A stretch of DNA of 64,000 nucleotides from Rhizobium aethiopicum (GTDB lineage Bacteria; Pseudomonadota; Alphaproteobacteria; Rhizobiales; Rhizobiaceae), in assembly GCF_900094625.1 (NCBI RefSeq), contig NZ_FMAJ01000009.1, positions 186,001-250,000 on the forward strand, in the 5' to 3' direction. The notes beneath the pieces are model-generated. The model saw nothing but the letters and a program-made list of their open reading frames with translations, had not been told where the DNA came from and did not search any database. Made by a program: the position numbers and the translations under genes. Each line of letters opens with the position of its first letter. The stretch's first letter is position 1. Positions 43,846-51,790 of the stretch are shown piece after piece.

Positions 43846-45336
43846 ATGAACCAGTCCCATTCCTTCCCAATCGACGATCCGCTCGACGGAGATACGCTGC
43901 ATGAGGAATGCGGCGTTTTCGGAATTCTGGGACATCCCGATGCCGCGGCTCTCACGGCTCTCGGCCTGCATGCCCTGCAGCACCGCGGGCAGGAAGCTGC
44001 CGGCATCGTCTCCTTCGACGGCAAGCGCTTCTATCAGGAGCGCCACATGGGCCTCGTCGGCGACCACTACACCAATCCGATGACGCTGGCCCGCCTTCCC
44101 GGCAGCATGTCGATAGGCCATACGCGCTACTCCACGACAGGCGAAGTAGCGATGCGCAACGTGCAGCCGCTGTTTGCCGAGTTGGAAGAAGGCGGCATCG
44201 CCATTGCCCATAACGGCAATTTCACCAACGGCCTGACGTTGCGCCGCCAGATCATCGCGACCGGTGCCATCTGTCAGTCGACCTCCGATACCGAGGTCGT
44301 CCTCCATCTCATCGCCCGCTCCCGCCACGCTTCCACATCCGACCGCTTCATCGATGCCATCCGCCAGATGGAAGGCGGCTATTCGATGCTCGCCATGACC
44401 CGCACGAAGCTGATTGCCGCACGTGACCCCACCGGCATCCGCCCCCTCGTGATGGGCGATCTCGATGGCAAGCCGATCTTCTGTTCGGAAACCTGCGCGC
44501 TCGACATCATCGGCGCAAAATTCGTCCGCGACGTGGAAAACGGCGAAGTCATCATCTGCGAGATCCAGTCCGACGGCTCGATCAGCATCGATGCCCGCAA
44601 GCCGAGCAAACAGCAGCCGGAGCGGCTCTGCCTGTTCGAATATGTCTATTTCGCCCGGCCAGACTCGGTCGTCGGCGGCCGCAACGTTTATACGACGCGC
44701 AAGAACATGGGCATGAATCTCGCCAAAGAATCGCCGGTCGATGCCGACGTGGTCGTGCCGGTGCCCGATGGCGGCACGCCTGCGGCCCTCGGCTACGCGC
44801 AGGAAAGCGGCATCCCCTTCGAATACGGCATCATTCGCAACCACTATGTCGGCCGCACCTTCATCGAGCCGACACAGCAGATCCGCGCCTTCGGCGTCAA
44901 GCTGAAGCATTCCGCCAACCGCGCGATGATCGAAGGTAAACGCGTCGTGCTCGTCGACGATTCCATCGTGCGCGGCACGACATCGCTGAAGATCGTGCAG
45001 ATGATCCGGGAGGCCGGTGCGCGCGAAGTCCATATCCGCGTCGCCAGCCCGATGATCTTCTTCCCGGATTTCTACGGGATCGATACGCCTGACGCCGACA
45101 AGCTGCTCGCAAACCAGTATGCCGACGTCGAAGCTATGGCTAGATATATCGGTGCGGATTCGCTTGCCTTCCTGTCGATCAACGGGCTTTACCGCGCCGT
45201 CGGGGGCGAGGACCGCAACACTGCCCGCCCGCAATTCACCGACCACTACTTCACCGGCGACTATCCGACCAGGCTGCTCGACAAGAACGGCGAATCCATG
45301 GGCAACAAGCTTTCAATGCTTGCCAGCAACGGCTGA
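43846..45336 (+). CDS. purF: Amidophosphoribosyltransferase
   Basis: PurF makes phosphoribosylamine from PRPP and glutamine, the first committed step of purine synthesis. The 496-residue precursor carries a short propeptide before the N-terminal nucleophile cysteine (HEECGVFGILGHPDAA, Cys about residue 22). A class II glutaminase domain follows, then a phosphoribosyltransferase domain with the PRPP loop VVLVDDSIVRGTTS (about residues 365-378). The 232-bp gap upstream has a small CGGAAA/TTTCCG inverted repeat (43771-43791) and an AT-rich patch (GATATATGATATTGG) that may hold its promoter. Confidence 0.97.
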   Translation: MNQSHSFPIDDPLDGDTLHEECGVFGILGHPDAAALTALGLHALQHRGQEAAGIVSFDGKRFYQERHMGLVGDHYTNPMTLARLPGSMSIGHTRYSTTGEVAMRNVQPLFAELEEGGIAIAHNGNFTNGLTLRRQIIATGAICQSTSDTEVVLHLIARSRHASTSDRFIDAIRQMEGGYSMLAMTRTKLIAARDPTGIRPLVMGDLDGKPIFCSETCALDIIGAKFVRDVENGEVIICEIQSDGSISIDARKPSKQQPERLCLFEYVYFARPDSVVGGRNVYTTRKNMGMNLAKESPVDADVVVPVPDGGTPAALGYAQESGIPFEYGIIRNHYVGRTFIEPTQQIRAFGVKLKHSANRAMIEGKRVVLVDDSIVRGTTSLKIVQMIREAGAREVHIRVASPMIFFPDFYGIDTPDADKLLANQYADVEAMARYIGADSLAFLSINGLYRAVGGEDRNTARPQFTDHYFTGDYPTRLLDKNGESMGNKLSMLASNG

Positions 45337-45361
45337 ACCGCCGCTGCTTTGACTTCCCTCC

Positions 45362-45383
45362 CGAGGGGCTGTCGAGCCCCTCG
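45362..45383. repeat. Hairpin between purF and the SDR gene
   Basis: CGAGGGGCT (45362-45370) and AGCCCCTCG (45375-45383) form a 9-bp perfect stem with a GTCG loop, 25 bases after the purF stop. It has no T-run. It could be a weak terminator or a transcript 3'-end stabiliser before the next gene. Confidence 0.5.
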
Positions 45384-45413
45384 CCTTCGCAAGCAAATCC
45401 GGAACCGGGACAG

Positions 45414-46154
45414 ATGAACATCAATCTTGAGGGCAGGATCGCACTCGTCACCGGTGCGTCGCGCGGCATCGGCTACTTCACGGCCCTGGAGCTTGCCAAG
45501 GCAGGCGCGCATGTGATTGCCTGCGCACGCACGGTCGGCGGGCTCGAGGATCTCGACGATGCGATCAAAGGCATCGGCGGCAGCGCGACCCTCGTGCCCT
45601 TTGACCTTGCCGACATGAATGCGATCGACGCGCTCGGCGGCTCGATCTTCGAGCGCTGGGGCAAACTCGACATCCTCGTCGCCAATGCCGGCGTGCTCGG
45701 CGTCATATCGCCGATCGGCCATATCGAGGCGAAGGTGTTCGAAAAGGTGATGACCATCAACGTGACCGCGACATGGCGGCTGATCCGTTCCGTCGATCCG
45801 CTGCTTGCCCGCTCCGATGCCGGCCGCGCGGTGATCCTGTCCTCGGGCGCCGCCCACAAATGCCGCCCCTTCTGGGGTGCCTATTCCGCTTCAAAGGCTG
45901 CCGTCGAGGCGCTGGCCCGCACCTGGTCTGGCGAGAGCCAATCTACGCCGTTGCGCATCACCAGCGTCGATCCGGGCGCGACCCGCACGGCAATGCGCGC
46001 GCAGGCGGTGCCCGGCGAAGACCCGCAGACGCTTCCCCATCCTTCCGAGGTCGCCAAGGCGATCCTGCCGCTGTTGGGGCCTGGTGTGACCGAGACGGGC
46101 AAGCTGTTCATCGTGCGGGAAAACAAGCTCGTCGATTACCGGCTCCCGGAATAG
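45414..46154 (+). CDS. SDR family oxidoreductase
   Basis: The 246-residue protein is a classical short-chain dehydrogenase. It has the cofactor motif VTGASRGIGYFTA (about residues 12-24), the NAG motif (LVANAGVLG), and catalytic Ser/Tyr/Lys in ILSSGAAHKCRPFWGAYSASKAAVE. The substrate is unknown. The gene regularly follows purF in rhizobia, with no known metabolic link to it. Its stop is only ten bases from the convergent muramidase stop. Confidence 0.9.
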   Translation: MNINLEGRIALVTGASRGIGYFTALELAKAGAHVIACARTVGGLEDLDDAIKGIGGSATLVPFDLADMNAIDALGGSIFERWGKLDILVANAGVLGVISPIGHIEAKVFEKVMTINVTATWRLIRSVDPLLARSDAGRAVILSSGAAHKCRPFWGAYSASKAAVEALARTWSGESQSTPLRITSVDPGATRTAMRAQAVPGEDPQTLPHPSEVAKAILPLLGPGVTETGKLFIVRENKLVDYRLPE

Positions 46155-46164
46155 GCCGGATGTC

Positions 46165-46914
46165 TCACTTGGCTGCAACAGCTGGGAACAGATGCGCGAA
46201 GCCTGTTTCCGACGGGCATAGCGCATTGAGATCCACTGCTCCCCGAATGCCGTCCAATGTGCCGTTGTCGGCAAATTGCCAGATCGACCAGCGACTGCAA
46301 CCCTGCTGCGCCGGCTCCTTGAAGACGCTTCGCAGCCAAAGGTAGTGCTCGGGGAAGCGGGCCTCATTGCCCTTCAAATATTGATCGAAGAATTCCTGCG
46401 TCACGTAGAAGATCGGCTTTTCCGGGAAGACGCCTTTCAGCTCGTCGAAAAACGCGTTGACCTCCGTGGTCATTTCTTCGAGCGTCGGGACCTTGTTGCA
46501 ATTGCCAACGAACTCGAGATCGACGGCGATCGGCAAGGTTCCCGGCTCCTTCGGCACGGTGGCCAGGACATTCTGCGCCTGATCCCTGCCCGGGCGGCAG
46601 AAGGTGAAGAAATGGTAGGCGCCTCTCACCAGCCCTGCATCTCCGGCACGCTGCCAGTTGTCGGCGAACCGGGAATCCTTGTGATCGCCGCCTTCGGTCG
46701 CCTTCATGATCGCAAAACGCACATTCGGCTGTGCGGCCACCGTCTTCCAATCGATTGCGCCCTGGTGATGGCTGACATCGATGCCTTGAATCGGATAATG
46801 CGATTGGGATGGATTGTTGAAGCGAAGCATGCCGAAATTGTATGCGAAATAAACTGCGGATGCGACCACCAGAATTGCAGCCGCACCGATCGCCCACCGA
46901 ACAACGCTCCCCAC
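46165..46914 (-). CDS. GH25 family muramidase (lysozyme), membrane-anchored
   Basis: The 249-residue protein has one N-terminal hydrophobic segment (about residues 7-25), an uncleaved anchor or signal. A glycoside hydrolase family 25 domain follows: GIDVSHHQGAIDW (catalytic-site Asp), IMKATEGG, PIAVDLEFVG with the catalytic glutamate, and RWSIWQFADNGTLDG at the end. GH25 enzymes cut the MurNAc-GlcNAc bond of peptidoglycan. The start is GTG 46914 with GGAGG five bases upstream. It may act in envelope remodelling; no phage genes are nearby. Confidence 0.9.
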   Translation of the reverse strand: MGSVVRWAIGAAAILVVASAVYFAYNFGMLRFNNPSQSHYPIQGIDVSHHQGAIDWKTVAAQPNVRFAIMKATEGGDHKDSRFADNWQRAGDAGLVRGAYHFFTFCRPGRDQAQNVLATVPKEPGTLPIAVDLEFVGNCNKVPTLEEMTTEVNAFFDELKGVFPEKPIFYVTQEFFDQYLKGNEARFPEHYLWLRSVFKEPAQQGCSRWSIWQFADNGTLDGIRGAVDLNALCPSETGFAHLFPAVAAK

Positions 46915-47234
46915 TCATTCCTCCAGTATTTCAGCAGCTTCCGAACTTGCTATGCGCGATTTGCGCCATGAAAATGGCAGACGAGGCTCAGCAGACGTAG
47001 CGCAACCGGACAGGTCGCTCCAGTTGCCGCCCTTCCTTCTTCGCCCCTCTTGACCAAACGTCATTCCCGCGCCATAAAACGCGCCATGAAAACGGTTATC
47101 TGCATTATCTGCGGAAAGATTATTCGCTAGCGCACGCGCTGGCCTGGCCGTTTTCGTCTCCCAAATAGTCAAGATGCGAAACGCCCCGGCCTGCCGGTCG
47201 CGATATTTTCTGATCGTGCATTTGGGAGAGTGAA
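46915..47234. promoter_or_regulatory. Divergent region between muramidase gene and cysS
   Basis: This 320-bp stretch has no gene. A promoter candidate for cysS is TTGACC (47049-47054) and CATAAA (47072-47077) with a 17-bp spacer. Three near-identical GCGCCAT(G/A)AAAA copies occur at about 46963, 47068 and 47080, and TTATCTGC is repeated twice near 47095-47111. GGGAGAG (47224-47230) is the cysS ribosome-binding site. Confidence 0.4.
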
Positions 47235-48626
47235 ATGGGCCGCAAGCCGGAACTGAAGCTGTACAACACGCTGACGCGGGAAAAATCGGCCTTCGCACCG
47301 ATCGACCCCGACAACGTCCGCATGTATGTCTGCGGCCCGACCGTCTATGATTTCGCCCATATCGGCAATGCCCGGCCAGCCATCGTCTTCGATATGCTGT
47401 TCCGGCTGCTGCGCCATGTCTATGGCGAAGACCGCGTCACTTACGCCCGCAACATCACCGACGTCGACGATAAAATCAATGCGCGGGCGCTTCGCGACCA
47501 TCCGGCCCTACCGCTGAATGAAGCAATCCGCGCCGTCACCGAAAAGACCGAGATGCAATATCACGCCGATGTCGCCGAACTCGGCTGCCTGGAGCCGAGC
47601 TTCGAGCCGCGCGCCACCGACAATATCGTTGAGATGACGGAGATCATCGAGAAGCTGATTGGCAACGGCCATGCCTATGTCGCAGCCGGCGAAGTGCTGT
47701 TCGACACCAAATCCATGGCGGATTACGGCCAGCTTTCGAAGCGCCCGCTCGACGAGCAACAGGCCGGTGCCCGCGTCGCCGTCGATGCACACAAGAAGAA
47801 CCCGGGCGATTTCGTGCTGTGGAAACTGTCGGGCAATGACGAACCCGGCTGGGAGAGCCCCTGGGGCCGCGGCCGGCCGGGCTGGCATATCGAATGCTCG
47901 GCGATGAGCCGGCGCTATCTCGGCGATATCTTCGACATTCACGGCGGCGGGCTGGACCTGATCTTCCCGCATCATGAAAACGAAATCGCCCAGTCGCGCT
48001 GCGCCCACGGCACCGAGGTGATGGCGAATGTTTGGATGCATAACGGTTTCGTGCAGGTCGAAGGCCGCAAGATGTCGAAATCCGAAGGCAATTTCGTCAC
48101 CATCCACGACCTGCTGCACACGCAGATTTTCGGCGGCCGCAAATGGCCGGGCGAAGTGCTGCGCCTTGCCATGCTGATGACACACTACCGCGAGCCGATC
48201 GATTTCTCGATCAAGCGGTTGGAAGAAGCCGAACGCCTGCTCGCCAAATGGCCGGCGACGGAAGCCGATGATGCCGAGCCTGACGAGACCGTGCTGAATG
48301 CGCTGGCCGACGACCTCAATACGGTCGCGGCAGTGCAGGCGTTGCATGCGCTGGCGCCGGCGGCTCACACGGATGCCGCCGCAGGCGCCACCTTTGCCGC
48401 AACGGCCGCCCTCCTCGGGCTGCTGCCGAAGAAGGTCGAAATCGACGAAGCCTTCGCAGCGGCGGTCGATGCGCTGGTCGCCATGCGTCTGGAAATGCTG
48501 AAGGCAAAAAATTTCGCCGAGGCTGACAAGATTCGCGACGAACTGACGGCAAAGGGCATCCAGCTGAAGGACGGCAAGGATCCGGCAACCGGAGAGCGGG
48601 TAACGACGTGGGAGGTCAAGCGGTAG
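47235..48626 (+). CDS. cysS: Cysteinyl-tRNA synthetase
   Basis: CysS charges tRNA-Cys. The 463-residue class I synthetase has the zinc cysteine in MYVCGPTVYDFAHIGNARP together with the HIGH-type motif HIGN. It also has further zinc ligands around GWHIECSAM, the WMHNGFVQVEGRKMSKSEGN block with KMSKS, and a C-terminal helical domain. Length is typical. The ATG at 47235 has a good ribosome-binding site. A palindromic repeat element begins 23 bases after the stop. Confidence 0.97.
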   Translation: MGRKPELKLYNTLTREKSAFAPIDPDNVRMYVCGPTVYDFAHIGNARPAIVFDMLFRLLRHVYGEDRVTYARNITDVDDKINARALRDHPALPLNEAIRAVTEKTEMQYHADVAELGCLEPSFEPRATDNIVEMTEIIEKLIGNGHAYVAAGEVLFDTKSMADYGQLSKRPLDEQQAGARVAVDAHKKNPGDFVLWKLSGNDEPGWESPWGRGRPGWHIECSAMSRRYLGDIFDIHGGGLDLIFPHHENEIAQSRCAHGTEVMANVWMHNGFVQVEGRKMSKSEGNFVTIHDLLHTQIFGGRKWPGEVLRLAMLMTHYREPIDFSIKRLEEAERLLAKWPATEADDAEPDETVLNALADDLNTVAAVQALHALAPAAHTDAAAGATFAATAALLGLLPKKVEIDEAFAAAVDALVAMRLEMLKAKNFAEADKIRDELTAKGIQLKDGKDPATGERVTTWEVKR

Positions 48627-48648
48627 GATGGGTTGGGCGGCGAGACAT

Positions 48649-48835
48649 ACCCCCCTCTGCCCTGCCGGGCATCTCCCCCACAAGGGGGGAGATCGGCTGG
48701 AAGCGCCCGCTCGCCCTGATCAGCAATACGATGTGGTGAGAGTTGCTCGGTACACTGTCGGGATTTGGCGAGGCCGGTGCGTCTTGCCAATCTCCCCCCT
48801 TGTGGGGGAGATGCCCGGCAGGGCAGAGGGGGGTG
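48649..48835. repeat. Palindromic mosaic element with perfect 45-bp inverted repeats
   Basis: The arms at 48649-48693 and 48791-48835 are exact reverse complements over 45 bp (ACCCCCCTCTGCCCTGCCGG start). Each arm contains its own CTCCCCC/GGGGGAG and GCCCGGC-type stems. The 97-bp centre is unrelated and carries no gene. It is the same family as the element at 2784-2953 and resembles rhizobial RIME repeats. Perfect arm identity suggests recent arrival or gene conversion between the arms. Confidence 0.85.
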
Positions 48836-48858
48836 TAGCCCGGAGCGAGAGGCCGGAC

Positions 48859-49227
48859 ATGTCACATGCACGAATTCCGCCGCAACGGCGGGCAAATGCC
48901 AAGCGTATGCGCAAGGCTATGACTGACGCCGAATTAAAGCTCTGGAACGAACTTCGCGCCCATCCCCTAATGGGGCTTGGCTTTCGCAGGCAGATGCCGA
49001 TTGCGGGCTATATCGTCGATTTCGCCTGCCCGACCCATCGGCTTATCGTCGAGATAGACGGCTCGCAGCATGCCCTTGCCGAAAATGCCTCCAACGACGA
49101 CATCAGGACTGAGCGCCTAAAGGCAGATGGCTGGACCGTCCTGCGATTCTGGAACGACGATATTCTCCGGGATCTCGACAATGTCTGCACCCACATCATC
49201 CGCACCATCGGAAAGGACCTGCCATGA
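48859..49227 (+). CDS. DUF559 domain protein (nuclease-like fold)
   Basis: The 122-residue basic protein is a DUF559 member, related to very-short-patch-repair and restriction endonuclease folds. Conserved features are AELKLWNELRAHPLMG, FRRQMPIAGYIVDFACP and LIVEIDGSQH, whose acidic residues could bind metal, then GWTVLRFWNDDIL. No modification enzyme is next to it, so a nuclease role is only inferred from fold. ATG 48859 is chosen. The open frame upstream runs through the repeat element and is not coding. Its stop overlaps the first GFA gene (ATGA). Confidence 0.85.
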   Translation: MSHARIPPQRRANAKRMRKAMTDAELKLWNELRAHPLMGLGFRRQMPIAGYIVDFACPTHRLIVEIDGSQHALAENASNDDIRTERLKADGWTVLRFWNDDILRDLDNVCTHIIRTIGKDLP

Positions 49228-49700
49228 CCACTTACACCGGTGGCTGCCAGTGCGGCGCGATCCGTTTCCGGGTCAGCGGCGAGCTCAAGGATTCGTCGAT
49301 CTGTCATTGCCGGATGTGCCAGAAGGCGTTCGGGGCCTATTACGCACCGCTGGTCTCGGTCCGCGGCACCGATTTCGAGTGGACGCGGGGAGCGCGCAAG
49401 ACCTTCCGCTCTTCGAATTTCGTCGAGCGCGGTTTCTGCGGCGATTGCGGCACGCCGCTGACCTATGAAGCGCCGGATGGGATGGCGGTTGCCGCAGGCG
49501 CATTCGACGATCCGTCGCAGCTGCCGCCGACCATTCAATGGGGTGTGGAAGGCAAGATCGGCTTCGTCGATCATCTGCACGAGCTGCCCGGAGAACGGAC
49601 CGAGGCGGATCTTACGGCAGGCTCTTTCCTGCACGAGCTGATTTCCTATCAACATCCGGACCACGATACGCCGGTCTGGCCGCCGGAGGACCGCGCTTGA
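49224..49700 (+). CDS. GFA family zinc protein, copy 1
   Basis: The 158-residue protein belongs to the GFA/CENP-V family, whose founding member was described as a glutathione-dependent formaldehyde-activating enzyme. Zinc-binding cysteines are visible as GGCQCGAIRFRV, CHCRMCQKAFGAYY and GFCGDCGTPLTYE. The C-terminus has a conserved HPDHDTPVW. Role in the cell is unknown. It overlaps DUF559 upstream and the next GFA gene downstream, forming part of a chain of five coupled genes. AAAGGA lies before the ATG inside the DUF559 gene. Confidence 0.88.
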   Translation: MTTYTGGCQCGAIRFRVSGELKDSSICHCRMCQKAFGAYYAPLVSVRGTDFEWTRGARKTFRSSNFVERGFCGDCGTPLTYEAPDGMAVAAGAFDDPSQLPPTIQWGVEGKIGFVDHLHELPGERTEADLTAGSFLHELISYQHPDHDTPVWPPEDRA

Positions 49701-50182
49701 TGACAACGGGACAGACCGGCGGATGCCAATGCGGCGCGGTTCGCTATCTAGCGCAGGGCGAACTCGGCTATCCGCATATCTGCCACTGCCGCATGTGCCA
49801 GAAGGCGGCCGGCAACTATTTCCTGCCGCTCGCAGCGGCCAAGCGCGAGCATTTCGAGCTGACCCGCGGCGAACCGAAGTGGTTCCGCTCGTCCGATCTG
49901 GTGCGGCGCGGTTTTTGCGGCGATTGCGGCACGCCGCTATTCTACGATATCCCGGAAGCGGACTTCATCAACATCGCGCTTGGATCACTGGATGATCCTG
50001 CTGCGGTCGAGCCCGTGATGCAATCAAACACAGGCAACAAGATGTCCTGGTTCCACGCGCTCGACGCCCTGCCGGTGGAACCGGAGCCTGAAACGCCCGA
50101 CCGCGAAAATGCGATCGCAGCAACGAACCATCAGCATCCCGACCACGACACGAAAAGCTGGCCACTCGGAGAAAGCTCATGA
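49700..50182 (+). CDS. GFA family zinc protein, copy 2
   Basis: This is the second of three adjacent GFA/CENP-V paralogues, 160 residues. It shows GGCQCGAVRYLA, CHCRMCQKAAGNYF and GFCGDCGTPLFYD with the zinc-ligand cysteines in place, and ends in HPDHDTKSW. It differs most in the middle (AKREHFELTRGEPKWF), which could reflect another substrate. The start ATG shares one base with the stop of copy 1 (TGATG). Its stop overlaps copy 3. Confidence 0.88.
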   Translation: MTTGQTGGCQCGAVRYLAQGELGYPHICHCRMCQKAAGNYFLPLAAAKREHFELTRGEPKWFRSSDLVRRGFCGDCGTPLFYDIPEADFINIALGSLDDPAAVEPVMQSNTGNKMSWFHALDALPVEPEPETPDRENAIAATNHQHPDHDTKSWPLGESS

Positions 50183-50655
50183 CGGATAAGATCAGAACAG
50201 GCGGATGCCAGTGCGGCGCCGTGCGCTTCCGCATATCAAGCGCGCTTGGCCGGCCCTCGATCTGCCATTGCCGCATGTGCCAGAAGCAGTTCGGCGGCTT
50301 TTTCTCCGCGCTCGTCACCGCTCCGGAGGAAGGACTGGAGTGGACGCGCGGCGAGCCGAGCTACTTTCAGTCCTCGGTCAATATCGAACGCGGCTTCTGC
50401 AGCACTTGCGGCACGCCGATGACCTATCGTCATCCGGGCGGGCTGGAGCTTGCGATCGGCACCTTCGACGACCGCAGCGATCTCGCGCCGCAGATCCAGG
50501 TCAATTATGACGCCCGCCTGCCATGGGTCGAGACGATCTTCGAGGCGCCGGTGCACCAAGACCCGGATTTCTATGCCCGACAGGAGGCGATCATCTCCTT
50601 TCAGCATCCCGATCACGACACCCAGGTCTGGCCCGCGAAAGGCGTGAAGATATGA
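50179..50655 (+). CDS. GFA family zinc protein, copy 3
   Basis: This is the third adjacent GFA/CENP-V paralogue, 158 residues, with GGCQCGAVRFRI, CHCRMCQKQFGGFF and GFCSTCGTPMTYR. The second cysteine pair is CSTC rather than the CGDC of copies 1 and 2. The C-terminus again has HPDHDTQVW. It overlaps copy 2 by four bases and the aminopeptidase gene by four bases. Tandem triplication followed by divergence is the simplest history. Confidence 0.88.
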   Translation: MTDKIRTGGCQCGAVRFRISSALGRPSICHCRMCQKQFGGFFSALVTAPEEGLEWTRGEPSYFQSSVNIERGFCSTCGTPMTYRHPGGLELAIGTFDDRSDLAPQIQVNYDARLPWVETIFEAPVHQDPDFYARQEAIISFQHPDHDTQVWPAKGVKI

Positions 50656-51614
50656 CCGAGAGACTGCGCACCCTCTATCCCGAAATCGAAGCCTATGCCT
50701 CCGGCCATCTCGAGGTCGGCGACGGCCATGTGATCTACTGGGAACGGTCGGGAACACCCGGCGCCAAACCCGCCGTCTTCCTGCATGGCGGTCCCGGCGG
50801 CGGCTTCTCACCCGCGCACCGCCGGCTTTTCGATCCCGCTCTCTACGACGTCATGCTGTTTGACCAGCGCGGCTGCGGCAGGTCGACGCCGCACGCGGAA
50901 CTGAACGCCAACACGACCTGGCACCTCGTCGCCGACATCGAGCGGCTGCGGGAGATGGCGGGCGTCGACGCCTGGCAGGTGTTCGGCGGTTCCTGGGGCT
51001 CGACGCTGGCGCTCGCCTATGCCGAGACCCATCCCGAGCGCGTGTCCGAGCTGATCCTGCGCGGCATCTATACGCTGACCAAGGCCGAGCTCGACTGGTA
51101 CTATCAATTCGGTGTGTCGGAAATGTTTCCCGACAAGTGGGAACGCTTCATTGCTCCGATCCCGCCGGAAGAGCGGCACGAGATGATGCATGCCTATCAT
51201 CGCCGCCTGACACACGAGGACAGGAACGTGCGCCTCACGGCGGCGCAGGCCTGGAGCATCTGGGAAGGCGAAACCATCACACTGCTGCCCGAACCTTCGA
51301 CCAGCGGCAAGTTCGAGGAGCCGGAATTCGCCTATGCCTTCGCCCGCATCGAGAACCACTTCTTCGTCAATGCCGGCTGGATGGATGAAGGGCAGCTGAT
51401 CCGCGAGGCAGGCCGGCTCAAGGACATTCCGGGCGTGATCGTGCACGGTCGCTACGACATGCCCTGCCCGGCAAAATATGCCTGGCTGCTGCACAAGGCC
51501 TGGCCGAAGGCGGAGTTCCACCTGATCGAGGGCGCCGGTCACGCCTATTCGGAGCCGGGCATCCTCGATCGGCTGATCCGGGCGACGGACAAGTTCGCCG
51601 GGAAGCCGGACTGA
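50652..51614 (+). CDS. pip: Prolyl aminopeptidase
   Basis: Prolyl iminopeptidases (family S33) remove N-terminal proline from peptides in the cytoplasm. The 320-residue alpha/beta-hydrolase has the oxyanion motif HGGPGGG (about residues 45-51) and the nucleophile FGGSWGSTLALAYAE. The acid is in VHGRYDMPCP and the histidine in EGAGHAYSEP. The start, ATG 50652, overlaps the third GFA stop. It closes the five-gene overlapping chain that begins with the DUF559 gene. A palindromic repeat follows. Confidence 0.92.
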   Translation: MTERLRTLYPEIEAYASGHLEVGDGHVIYWERSGTPGAKPAVFLHGGPGGGFSPAHRRLFDPALYDVMLFDQRGCGRSTPHAELNANTTWHLVADIERLREMAGVDAWQVFGGSWGSTLALAYAETHPERVSELILRGIYTLTKAELDWYYQFGVSEMFPDKWERFIAPIPPEERHEMMHAYHRRLTHEDRNVRLTAAQAWSIWEGETITLLPEPSTSGKFEEPEFAYAFARIENHFFVNAGWMDEGQLIREAGRLKDIPGVIVHGRYDMPCPAKYAWLLHKAWPKAEFHLIEGAGHAYSEPGILDRLIRATDKFAGKPD

Positions 51615-51627
51615 TCTTTTCGGGCGG

Positions 51628-51746
51628 CCCCTCACCCTAGCCCTCTCCCCGCTCGCGGGGAGAGGGGACGTGCCCTGCGAGACGGTGCTGCATATGCCTT
51701 CTCCCCGTCAGAACGGGGAGAAGGTGGCGGCAGCCGGATGAGGGGC
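51628..51746. repeat. Double-hairpin intergenic element (RIME-like)
   Basis: Two perfect or near-perfect palindromes lie in line: CTCTCCCC-GCTCGC-GGGGAGAG (51643-51664) and CCTTCTCCCCG-TCAGAA-CGGGGAGAAGG (51698-51724). They are bounded by outer GCCCCTCA.CC / GG.TGAGGGGC inverted ends. This type is common between rhizobial genes. It lies between pip and cimA. Confidence 0.75.
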
Positions 51747-51790
51747 AGCATCCGCAGTACAACAACACCCGCTCGCCGGGAGGAAACGAC

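Noticed and set aside
48628..48858. N-terminal extension of the DUF559 frame through the repeat element
   Set aside because: The translated segment is repeat sequence; ATG 48859 gives the family-length protein.
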